Positions 43,101 through 53,172 of a stretch of 64,000 nt of DNA are shown here, piece after piece; position 1 is the first letter of the stretch; the number at the start of each line of letters is the position of its first letter. Where the stretch lies: assembly GCF_000005505.3 (NCBI RefSeq), contig NC_016134.3, forward strand, positions 6,882,001-6,946,000, written 5' to 3'. The translations under genes and the position numbers were made by a program. The DNA comes from Brachypodium distachyon (Eukaryota > Streptophyta > Magnoliopsida > Poales > Poaceae). Under the pieces are notes generated by a model. The model was not told the origin of the DNA and did not search any database. It saw only the letters and a list, made by a program, of their open reading frames with translations.

Positions 43101-46100
43101 AACACAAATCTGCATTTCCATTCCATTTTCAAGGGTATCACATATTTTCCTTTTATTGTGTTTTTTCTTTAATTGATTGATTATAATATTTTGTGTGATT
43201 TCCAGGAAGCACATAAGCTTCTACAGCCTGTTGATAAGACACTCAAGACAATGGCACTAGAATTTGCCGAGTATCAAGTGAGCAACATTTGTTCTGCCTA
43301 TTTGAGTTTTGAATTCCTTTTAGTATTTAATTCTTTTTAGTAACATCAATACTTTTTATGTATAATTTTCAGGTCTGTGTAGATGTGTTCATTACCACAC
43401 AGTCATACGTGGATATTGCTTCGATATCAGTTGTTCCCAGTACGACTGGTGGCCGGGTATGCCGCCCTTCAATAGTTTGGTTAGATAGCTAAAAGAGCGT
43501 TGAACATTTTATATGTGTAACATGCTAGGAGCTTAAACTAGTTTCACAGTAGATTTTTGCTTGATAAAAGTTATTCTGTCAAATCCTGGCTGTTGTGCAG
43601 GCATAACTACTCATTATTGAATTGTTATCAGCTTTTTATTGTGTTGGGTGAAGGCATTGCTCACAGCTCATTTATACTCCCTCTGATCCTAAATTCTTGA
43701 CTGAAATTTGCTCAAATATGGATGTATCTATTCTTAAAATGCGTCTAGATACATTTAATATTTCGACGACAATTTAGGATCGGAGGGAGTATCTATTTTC
43801 TGCCTTAGGGCCTTGCATTCATGCATGTGACCTGGTGCAGCAGATCTGTCGTTATTTCAGTTTACAGTATCAGTTTAGAATTGCACGTAAGATTTTTGTT
43901 CTTTGCTAATGTCAGCTGTAATATGCTGAAAGATTGGGAGCACATACAATTTGCCTATACACTCTGGCATTTAGTTAAATTTTTTGTTCTAGGCGCATAA
44001 TACATATATTTCTAAACATTGAGGTAGCTGCTTTTGTTTAGTTTTATCTGGAGCTTCCAGTCCCATCTCTATAGCTGACTTGTAATATTTCTGTTCTTTT
44101 TGTTCTGCTGGTTGATCTGAATATCTTCCCTTAATCATGCAGGTTTACTGTTATTTTCCATTTTCTGCTCTTTCTGATCCAGCCAAACTCTTCAACGACC
44201 TCAGATGGAATATCAGTAGACCCCAGGGATTTGAGGCTGTCATGCGTGTTAGGTGCAGCCAGGTGAGCATATGTGTGAGGCTGTCATGCGTGAGGTTGTC
44301 ACACCAATTTTCTGTAGTATCGTAAAATTTGTTTCTTTTTCAATGTTTACAAGGGGCTTCAAGTTCAAGACTATTCTGGCAACTTCTGCAAGCGTGTTCC
44401 TACTGATATTGATCTGCCTGCGGTTAGTAATTAAGATTTCTCCAATATAATTGCTCTTTGCATATTTCTATTGTGAACGCATTTGCTGCTTGTGTAATGA
44501 ACATGTTGGCCAGACTTATGTCATCCATTTCTAAAGTTGCTGCAATTAAATGAATACAAGATATAGAAGCAAGCTTAGAAGGTGAACAAAATCATAGTAC
44601 TATGTTTAGATAAAATTGCAAAAATACACAGTAGGGCCTGAGAATAACACTAGTTTTTAATGTTTGTTACTGCATCCATATGCTGTTCACTTCGTTACTG
44701 TTTCTTTGTTGGTTGTAGCAGAACCTAATCTCTGAAATTTCTGCTTCTTGTGCTGCAGATTGACTCTGACAAAACCATAATGGTTACATTTAAACATGAT
44801 GACAAATTTCAGGAGAATTCAGAATGTGCTTTCCAGGTAATCTAGTAGACTGGAAATGAGTTATCATTATCCTCTTAGAATTATCCTAGGGCTGCAACAT
44901 TAAGTACGGAGTATTTGAGAACCCAGTTCTAGAAACAGTTTCAATGTGTAGTTGTATTATCAGTAAATCATATACAACATTGCTGACATGTGATTTTTGC
45001 TGCATGTTAAGTGCGCACTTCTTTACACCACAGTATACGGGCAAAGAAGGATACGGGTTATTAACATCTCGCTTACATGCACAAGTATGCTTAGCAACCT
45101 TTTCCGATATGCTGATCTGGAAACACAGTTTACATACCTTGTTAAGCAAGGTAAACCAGCTGCTCAATAAACCTCTCTGTTGACCAAAATATATCAAGTG
45201 AACCGGTTATTTAAATTATTAGTACCATACAAAATGTTTTGATAGACTGATTTACTTTTTGATACCTAGCTGCAAGTGGCATTCCATCAAGTCCTCTATC
45301 CCAAGTCAGGGACCAAGTAACAAGTACATGTATCAATATACTCCAGTCCTACCGAAAGTATTGTGCATCTGTAAGTTCTTCGGGGCAGCTAATTCTTCCG
45401 GAGGCTCTAAAACTCTTGCCTTTGTATACTCTGGGTATGATTTCTTCCATCTAGTTTGCTACTATTTAGTTTTGGCAGTGCACTGGTGACCGATTCGTAT
45501 CTATGACCTCACTAACTGTTTTTATTTGATTTCTCAGCCTTGATTAAAAGCATAGGACTGCGGAATGATGGGAGAGTAGATGATCGGTCCTACTGGGTCT
45601 CTATTGTCTCTTCAATTTCTGTGTTATTAGCTGTTCCATTGGTGTTCCCTAGGATGATTTCCCTCCATGATCTTACATCAAGGGTATGTGCAGTAAAATA
45701 TTTCTATTGTTTCACGTCAAGTCATAGGAATTGGTACTGATTTCGGAGCCATGTGCAACTTTTGTGCAGGATGATGAAGACACCCTTATTCCTAATCCCC
45801 TTACTCTCAATAGTGAGAATATACATGATGATGGAATTTATTTATTGGAAAATGGAGAAGATGGATTTATTTATGTTGGAAATGCGGTGAACCCTGTCAC
45901 CCTCGAGCAAATATTTGGTGTGTCTTCTTTGGCAGGAGTACCAACTCAGGTCAGTCTTGTACCCCTAATCTGTCTTCTGTTTACCTGATGTTTTTTTAAT
46001 GTAATCCACATTTTCATGCAAATGTGTTTCACAACTAATAACTCCTTTCAGTTGGCATTGGAGCAATTTGATAATGAACTCTCGAAGAAAGTAAACGAAG

Positions 46101-46435
46101 TTTTGAATGAAATAAGGCGGCAGAGATGCTCTTACTTGAGGTACTATCCGTGATTTCTCAACTATGATGTAAGCATTCACTACTTGACTCCATCACCATA
46201 CTTTTGTTTTGTGCAGATTGAGACTATGCCAAAAGGGCGACCAATCTGGTTAGTCTTCCGACTGTATTTTCCTTCTGTTACTTCATCTTAATATTATTCC
46301 TAAAAATGCTTGTTTTCTGTATCTGCAGGAGATTTCTTCCGTTCATTATTGGTCGAGGACAAGGCACCCGGTGGCCTTTCCTACGTGGAGTTCCTTGTAC
46401 ATGTTCACAGGCAAATCCAGAGCAAGATGACCTGA
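34179..46435 (+). CDS. SEC24: SEC24 COPII coat / cargo-adaptor subunit, 1076 aa
   Basis: Sec24 pairs with Sec23 on ER exit sites and selects cargo for COPII vesicles. 24 exons: 34179-34970, 35788-36027, 36147-36221, 36308-36406, 38029-38140, 38837-38964, 39526-39645, 41087-41167, 41834-41911, 42051-42143, 42377-42431, 42981-43057, 43206-43277, 43373-43456, 44143-44262, 44354-44422, 44759-44836, 45012-45150, 45270-45434, 45538-45683, 45770-45949, 46052-46140, 46217-46248 and 46329-46435. They total 3231 nt, fully in phase. Residues 1-350 are a Pro/Gly/Gln-rich leader with PPFGG repeats. The zinc finger is CSRC (414-417) and CNLC (436-439). The trunk (FFLIDVSMNA), beta-sandwich, helical and gelsolin-like parts follow; the end VEFLVHVHRQIQSKM is typical. 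Length and zinc-finger text fit the plant SEC24C/CEF group. Introns carry MITEs and are up to 1.6 kb. Confidence 0.95.
37232..37258 (+). repeat. (TCCTC)n microsatellite in SEC24 intron 4
   Basis: A run of CTCTCCTCTCCTCTCCTCTC inside the 1.6-kb intron 36407-38028. The rest of that intron shows no recognisable gene. Confidence 0.8.
39051..39090 (+). repeat. End of a dispersed repeat (ACTAG..TGCTACG type) in SEC24 intron 6
   Basis: ACTAGCTAAATGTCCGTGCT followed by CTGCTACG resembles, in inverse orientation, the segment 51985-52026. The family, common in grass genomes, is not identified further here. Confidence 0.4.
42481..42736. mobile_element. Stowaway-like MITE, about 256 bp, in SEC24 intron 11
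   Basis: Left end CTCCCTCCATTCTAAAATAT, right end TTTTTAAAGGATGGAG, flanked by TA. The body is AT-rich and noncoding. Confidence 0.8.
43677..43789. mobile_element. Stowaway MITE, 113 bp, in SEC24 intron 14
   Basis: Ends CTCCCTCTGATCCTAAATT and AATTTAGGATCGGAGGGAG, flanked by TA at 43675-43676 and 43790-43791. Confidence 0.93.
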
Positions 46436-47782
46436 TCGATGCGACCCGCCTGATTGTTGTAATATTTTGGTTGGTAGGAATCAAGAAGCTGATTTCTACA
46501 TGAGGATACATCAAAAGGAATGAGTTAGTTTCTCTCTGAAGCACAACCTCATTGGCGCGGAGAGAGTTGTCGCAGATTTGCTCGGATTCTGCTGTCTTTT
46601 CCTTTACAGGATCGGTTTTGGTGTAGGCGATATATGTTTGTGTACAGAGATGAGTCTGGTGAGGGTAATATTGATATCTTAGATTGTGGAACTATTTATA
46701 TTCTCTATGTGAACAGCGGCTGTATTATGTTAAAAAAGGAAAGCTTATATAGAAGTTCAGCACTATGTCTTCTCCTGATGGATGTTTAAATATGTCACAC
46801 AGGGAAGCTTATATAGAAGTTCAGCACAATCATGCACATCAACATGAGCATGTAACAATTTATCTTGGTCTGGACAAGCCTGGAACTATCGTAGCTGTGA
46901 GCGTTCTAGGCCATCTCAGATAGTCTTCCTCAGCATCTCTGTTCGGCGATCTCCTGTGAGATTGTTGCTCTCTGCCACCTACGAATATGCCATAGAGTAC
47001 TGAAGTTTGGCAGGCGCACCTGAGTACCTCACTGAATTGCCCAGGTCTCGCCTATGCCGTGCGTTCTGGGCAAGCGAGCCCTACCTTGCGCTTATCCCTG
47101 TGAGGATGTGCCTCCTTGTGAGCCCTACCTTGTGCATATCAAGCACATCCTTGTCTGGCTTGTCTGGCTCCTTGACATGTATTTATTCCTCGTAAATTCT
47201 TTCGAAACTCCATCCTCATGATAAGCTTAGATCCATTTGTTCAGCAAGCATCTATATGAGTATCCAAACCAGTCCACCTTGCTCTTTGGGACTGCACATA
47301 ATGCCCTATTTCAGCTATCTATATATATTAGTGCCCATGACCGTCGCTTTGCAAGAAAATCCTAGTCGCTCAAACTGAAATCAGCCACTCAGGGTCTTGC
47401 TAATGTCAACACTGAAACATAAATCACGTACCATGAAAGTTGAACGCTGCAAAACTTCTGGTGTTATGGAGCAGAGCAAATTCACAATGGCACGAGCTGA
47501 TATCAAATCATATGATATTCGTGGGCAAATTGAGGCAGATCACAAATTCATCTGAAATATACCTTGAACATGTACTTTTGCATCACATAATGAACCAATG
47601 GAATCCCAATTAGCCTGAAGAGATGGGCAGGGCCGCAGGGGCGTACAAAAAATATAAATTGCATTGCACATGTATACATTTACAAGGACTAGTGAAATGG
47701 CTACAAAACAATGCTTCACGCAAATAACAAGAAAGCAAGAAAAAAGAACTTGTGAAGAGTGTCAAGATGCTCTAACAGATGA
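46436..47782. other. Spacer between the converging SEC24 and plastid-protein genes
   Basis: 3' UTR of SEC24 and anonymous sequence. An exact 23-bp direct repeat (AAGCTTATATAGAAGTTCAG plus CAC) is at 46741-46763 and 46805-46827. A near repeat around GAGCCCTACCTTG occurs near 47077 and 47118. No coding feature is supported. Confidence 0.55.
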
Positions 47783-49534
47783 TTAATTCGCTTGTCGCCG
47801 GTTTAAAGATTCGTTTGACTTTTTAGCTGGCCCTGCAGTGGGAATAGTTCGCAAATTTGCTCGCTCTTGTATCATTGCTGCACATATCAGCATATGTAGC
47901 ACAGATCAGCAGATGCGATAAGGACAGGTCATATACAGGGCACGTTTGGGACACATACATGTAGTCTGCTGCCGAGCTATATTTCTCATTTGTCCTATGC
48001 CATCTTCCACAGCTTGAACAATATTGGCTGACTTGTTCACACCATCTGCTATCTCTTGGCTGCAAATGGAGGTTTCAGAACCAGTCACACAGCATGACCT
48101 AATGAGTTGAATAATTACCCACAGCTCTTCTCATCTCTATGACAATGTGCAGAATTTATGTTTCACCAGAGTTCAACTCAGTAATAACACTAATAGTAGG
48201 CAACTCCACATCGATGCTGCATTCACTCATTCAGTATGCGGACATAAAAAGAGCACTATGCAAAGATGTGAAATGGACTAAGTCAGTTAGAAGAATGTCT
48301 GAAATAATAAGCCTACATCAATTTACGCGTAAGTAAATGAAAAAAAATACTTTGTTTCCCTCTAACAAAGCATATAAATGGAGTGTCATATGGAACTCAG
48401 GCATATAATAGAATTATTTCGTGTTAATCCAGTTCTTTACCTCAAGTCACTAAGTTCAAGGGTGAGATCACTGATTTCCATGCCAGAGAGTCTTACAGCT
48501 GCCATTGTACTTGGTAACTCCTCAAGAGCTGCATCAGCCAGCTGAGTAAATGAATTCGCAGCTCTCCTCATAGCCTGTTGAATAGATTGAGTCTCAAAAT
48601 CCCATCAGAAAAACTTTCAAAAAAAATCCCATCAGAAAAAAGATCGTACTAATCACTTTAAATATTGAATTTGCACCTCCAAAATAAGCAATCAAGCCTC
48701 ACGCAGAAGGGGCAGAACCAACTGCAGCAGTTACTTATGTACTTCGCCATTCTCGTTGAATACGGAGTACTAGTAAAACAGACATGACTCGTTGACCAAG
48801 AACAGAATTTGGTGGGGTTTCGGAGCAAGACTTATAAGGGGAAAGTTGCCTAATGGTTCCATCACACTGGATCTCTAGGTCCAGTCTAATACGCCATATA
48901 AAGAGGCTCACAGGAAGCAAGATTAAGTTCCAACACTCTAGTAGCATCAACAAGAAATGGCATTGAGAGGTGAGACTTACGAGCATCGTAGGAATCGCCA
49001 CCGCTACCATGCCGGTGAAGGCCAGGGATGTCTGCGCAACAAAGATGGGGGTTAACATGGAAGAAACGCTCTACGAGCTCAAGATTGCAAAACGGACGGA
49101 TTAATCTTCTAAGAACTCAAACGGGAGCTGAAAACTTGAGGGCAAAGGTCTGGGTGCCTCACCGTGATGGCGACGAAGGTCAGGAGGTAGAACACCGGGT
49201 CCCCCAGGCCAGCGCGAGCCGCAGCAAGGTGACGGGCCGGGACACCGGCGATGTCCCCGGATCCAACGGTCGCCACATATCCCTCCTCCTCCTCTTCCTC
49301 CTCCTGCGCCTCCTCCCTTGCTCCATTCTCGTCCTCCAACACCGCCGCCGCCTTGCTTTTAGCTGCGGTAGCGCTGGAGGGGCGCTTCTTTGGGACAGGA
49401 GGAGATGGTTCGAGAATGCGCAGGGAAGCGAGAGGAGGGCGCGCGCGGCAGGGAGGTGGTCGGGCCGAGATGGGGAGGACGGGGCGGGGAGGCGGCAGGC
49501 AGAGGAGGCCGTGGAGCTGCTGGCCTCCTGCCAT
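47783..49534 (-). CDS. Probable plastid-targeted membrane protein with a coiled-coil DUF948-like region, 250 aa
   Basis: Five exons on the minus strand: 49534-49163, 49031-48981, 48574-48441, 48059-47959 and 47877-47783. They total 753 nt, all junctions in phase, stop TAA. The N-terminus (MAGGQQLHGLLCLPPPRPVL) and the next 35 residues are rich in Pro/Ala/Arg/Ser with almost no acidic residues, as in a chloroplast transit peptide. An acidic run (EEEEEEEG) follows, then a hydrophobic stretch (VFYLLTFVAIT, LAFTGMVAVAIPTML; about 110-141) able to span a membrane. Then comes an amphipathic helical region (AANSFTQLADAALEELPS, MEISDLTLELSDLSQEIADG, KSANIVQAVEDGIGQMRN) and a basic tail. It resembles conserved plant transmembrane proteins of unknown function. 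Plastid location is inferred; the molecular role is unknown. Confidence 0.8.
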
Positions 49535-49870
49535 ATGGGAACGCCTCTTCCCCTTTGCCTCCTTTGGTGGAATGAAATTTGTTGATTTATTTATCTTTCT
49601 TTACTATTTCTCAATTGCCAGTTACGTTAGTAACTCGTACGTCGTACGTCCTCCTGCGAGCCCCGCGCGAACCCCACGCACGGAAAAAAAACAGCAAAAC
49701 CAGCTCTCCACGCATGCACGACGCAAGCAAAACCAGAAAAAAAAAACAGCGCAAGCAAAACAAAAACCACCGTGAGAGAGAGCACGTACTTCGCCTCCTC
49801 CCCATCTTTTATGTAGCGGGCTGCAGAAATTCGGCTGTCTTCCTCAACTCTACCAACGAACACTGCCTCC
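49535..49870 (-). promoter_or_regulatory. Upstream region of the plastid-protein gene
   Basis: About 340 bp between this gene and the H+-ATPase fragment. It contains A-rich tracts near 49684-49760 and no clear core promoter motif. Confidence 0.35.
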
Positions 49871-50755
49871 GCCATGCCAACAGTGTTATCTGTGATCATG
49901 GCTGCTGGATCACATCACTCGTCTTTGTCTCGGCAGGTTTTCAACTGGAGCATAACATAATTTGGTTTCAGTTTTCCATCTGTTTTTGTACTTAACTACC
50001 ATATGATTTTTTGCAGGGAGCTAACACAAAGAGAATGACTGCAACTGAGGATATGGCTGGCATGGATGTTCTTTGCAGTTATAAAACTGGAACTTTGATC
50101 CTGAAATAAGCTTACCATGGACAAGAACCTCATTGAGGTGAAAAGTGCAACTCCTTGTGTTCTTGTTCTGGTTTAGATATCTGAAGAAAATAAATTCAAC
50201 CCGATTTTTAGAAAGAGGAATCACTAAGGACCAAGTGATTCTCACGGCTTCTAGAGCGTCTCTAACTGAAACCAAGATGCCATTGATGCTGCACTTGTTG
50301 GGATGCTAGCTGATCCAAAAGAGGTATCGTGCTTTGCTACAGTGACATATCATTAGTTTGCTTGTATGGAAATGATTGTTTGTCCATATATATTCTCATG
50401 CAGGCACGTCTGGTATTCAAGAAATTCAGTTTCTACCATTCAATCCTACTGATGAAAGGAAGGCATTAACATAGATTGATGTTAATGGCAAAATGCACCG
50501 TGTTAGTAAAGGGCACACCTGTCCGTCAAAAAGTAAGGGCACACCTGAGCAGGTACCACGAGAATGAACTGCTTGTATGTCGTCATCCTATCCTAGCTTT
50601 GCTAATATAAGTAATAATCAAGAGATTGCTATAAACCCAATGAACTGACTGCAGATTTTTCACCATGTTCACAACTCGTCAGAGATAGAGAAGAGGGTTC
50701 ATGAGATTGTAAATTTGCAGAGTGTGGGCTTACATCGCTTGTTGTAGCTTATCAG
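49871..50755 (+). pseudogene. Plasma-membrane H+-ATPase (P3A) gene fragment with introns kept
   Basis: The exon-like blocks match the catalytic core of plant proton pumps in order: AMPTVLSVIMAAGSH (49871-49936); [20 protein letters not shown], then CSYKTGTL and, further on, GITKDQVILTASRAS and ADPKE (50017-50323); IQEIQFLPFNPTDERKALT with IDVNGKMHRVSKG (about 50404-50552); and HHVHNSSEIEKRVHEIV (50655-50755). GT and AG intron borders remain, so this copy came from DNA, not from mRNA. It is dead: the phosphorylated Asp of DKTGT is Tyr, several stops and frameshifts are present, and the N-terminal membrane part and C-terminal half are missing. It may be a transposon-captured or duplicated fragment. 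Confidence 0.85.
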
Positions 50756-52030
50756 GTGAGAAAGAATGATTTCAAAAAATGTTAGCCCAGTTTCACTCGA
50801 TAGTAATGTGTTGAATTTTTTCTAGATTTCTTGAAGTTGTGGTTAATTATGTGTTGTGTCGCTTGCATGTACAACCCTGCACTCTGTGGACCTTCCCAAA
50901 TTACGCCCCAAGTCCATGTGAAAATGAGATAACCTCCTAAAGCGGACATGAGCAGGACATTAGTCAGGTTAGTTAGAAAACTATAGAGGCATGTGAGACA
51001 AACAATTTATTGTTGTTGCAGGATGAAGAGAGTAGCTGACTCTTGATTTTTACTGTTTTTCCTTTTCCATTTGGCAATCAGATTTTGTATCCTTCCCATG
51101 ACACTCTTCGAATTGTCCTGCTTATCACATTGTGCAGTCTGACAAATTATTGTGTTTTCGTGCCTTGATGTAGACAGAAAAGGTCGATGAGAGCCAAAGA
51201 GAAGTCAAGTAGTGGCATGACATATTGACAATTAGTACAAATCTTATGGCTACACATGTTATAACTTTGACTACCTGGCGATGGGTAAGAACCAATAACA
51301 ATTTCTTGTGAAAATTCCTCATCATCATAATTCTATTTTTCTGTAATTTTGGGTTGTGGTCCAAACATCCTCAGGTCCAAATTCCAGTGCTGTATAAACT
51401 CAAGAGGCAGTGTTGCTATCTATGTTAAGAGCTACTATTTCAGCATGATGCTCTTTTTTTTGTCTATGGCTGCATAATAGAAAATGGGAAATGAAATTTT
51501 TGTTACATGAATTATGGTCCCAACTGTAGCAATATATTGAGAGACACATAATAACATATTGATTTTTTATTGTTTGTAGTTTCTCTTCGTATTGGATGAG
51601 AATCGCTAGAAGTAAACCCTTTTTTATTTTCATTTATGTAATACAGTATAAATCAAGTTTTTATTCTCCTGCTCTCATTTTGTTTGTCAACTTTCATTTG
51701 TGATCTTTGTTTTCTGTCACCCCGTTGCACATAAACCGCGAAAGCGTTGGAGCTGTTGTATTAAGATCTAAATGACATCCCCACTCTCTCCTTTTCCACA
51801 TTATGTCATCGGATTAAAAAACTGGTGACTTCTTCTCTTCAAAACTCATCAGAAAAAAAAACTACATAAAATTCATCAGAAAAAAATTACATATGTATTC
51901 TCCTTATCAAACTATCAGAAACAAATATATCTTTGGCTTATTATTAGATTGCACGCGGTGAAATACGCAGTCAAGAATCGCACATGAGTTTGTCAGTCCG
52001 TAGCAACGCAAGGGCACTCCACTAGTTAGG
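50756..52030. other. Intergenic; no gene seen
   Basis: AT-rich sequence after the ATPase fragment. The right end (51985-52026, reading CGTAGCAACGCAAGGGCACT then CCACTAGT) is a repeat terminus similar, inverted, to 39051-39090. Nothing else is recognised. Confidence 0.5.
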
Positions 52031-52065
52031 GTTATTTTGTTGCAAAGGCTTTTTAAATCACATGT

Positions 52066-52275
52066 GTGTTTTTTTAAAAAAAAAACCCAAACACATACGC
52101 ACATCCATCCCTATAAATGCATGCATGCACACCCTGTCGCTACGTGCACCTCTGAGATTTATGAACGCGCGAATGCACGTACACCCCACCCTTATGAGCA
52201 GCTCCGAGGGACTGAGCCGGCAAATTTTGGGGTTCATGAAGTCACCACAGACATCATGCAATTGACGGGTACGTC
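52066..52275 (+). repeat. Dispersed grass repeat (CATCCATCCCTAT..CTGAGCCGGCA type)
   Basis: The segment runs from an A-rich start through CACATCCATCCCTATAAATG, CTCCGAGGGACTGAGCCGGC and GAAGTCACCACAGACATC to GACGGGTACGTC. I recall very similar text scattered through Triticeae sequences. The class is not determined here, and the recall is not verified. Confidence 0.45.
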
Positions 52276-52689
52276 ACTCATACTAAAAGAACAATGCCGG
52301 TTAAATCTTGTAATAAATTTAAAAAATGCGAGCACACACGCCAAGTGTATAGGTTTTGAAGCGTGAGTGGGCTGATTCTACTACAAAAAACCAACCAAGC
52401 CTCAATTCGCAAATCCCACACATTCTTGTGATCGAGACGATGCAAAATGATGGCAACTCTATTCGCAATTACTGATAAAGAATGTCCTTTCCTAGTGCCG
52501 GGCTTTACTCACATCATTTTCGATCAGGGGCAGAGCTAGGGAAAAAATGCCCAGGTGCACAACTTTGACAAAGTATGAGCTACCATCCCAGAAAAGGCAA
52601 TATGGTAGCTCATACTTTAGATGTTCAGGAAAATCGAACACCATTGTCGGGCATCCCCATAGTTTTGCTTCCAACTCAACAAGAGAAGA

Positions 52690-53172
52690 TCACCCTGTTG
52701 AGTTTGAAGCAAATGGCAACAAGTACACCATTCCCTACTACCTTGCTGATAGCATATATCCAGCTTGGTCTACATTTGTGAAGCCAATATCAAATCCCCA
52801 AGGTAAAAAAAGGATTCAGTTCACAAATGCTCAAGCTGTTGCTAGGAAGGATGTGGAGCGGGCATTGGGATCCTTCAATCCCAATTTGCCATTGCGCGTA
52901 GACCAGCTAGGTATTGGGATCAAAAAACACTTTGGTACATCATGAATGCTTGTGTGATCATGCACAATATGATGGTGGAGGATGAGCGTGGTGGGGTGTT
53001 CGAATATGTGTATGGGAAGATGGGACGAACGGTGAGGCCACGGAGAAATGAAGATCGCATCCAAAGGTTCCTCCAAGTTTATCGAGAGATCAAAGATAGG
53101 GCGACACATGAGCATCTTCGTGATGACCTTATTGAGGAAATGTGGAATTTGGCATGGGTGACATCGTCATGA
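52690..53172 (+). pseudogene. PIF/Harbinger transposase C-terminal remnant (HARBI1-like nuclease)
   Basis: Encodes the end of a DDE_4 transposase: YYLADSIYPAWSTFVKPIS, ARKDVERA, then in the next frame ILQSQFAIARRPARYWDQKT, LWYIMNACVIMHNMMVEDE and a helical tail to TGA 53170-53172. The frame changes near 52866, where one T appears to be missing after GAGCGGGCA, so the protein is broken. The N-terminal two thirds, including the first catalytic Asp residues, and any upstream MYB-like partner gene are absent. It is a decayed element; no terminal repeats were found. Confidence 0.85.

Noticed and set aside
47007..47195. 62-codon frame between SEC24 and the plastid-protein gene
   Set aside because: No domain and no neighbouring exon; it contains a local sequence repeat.
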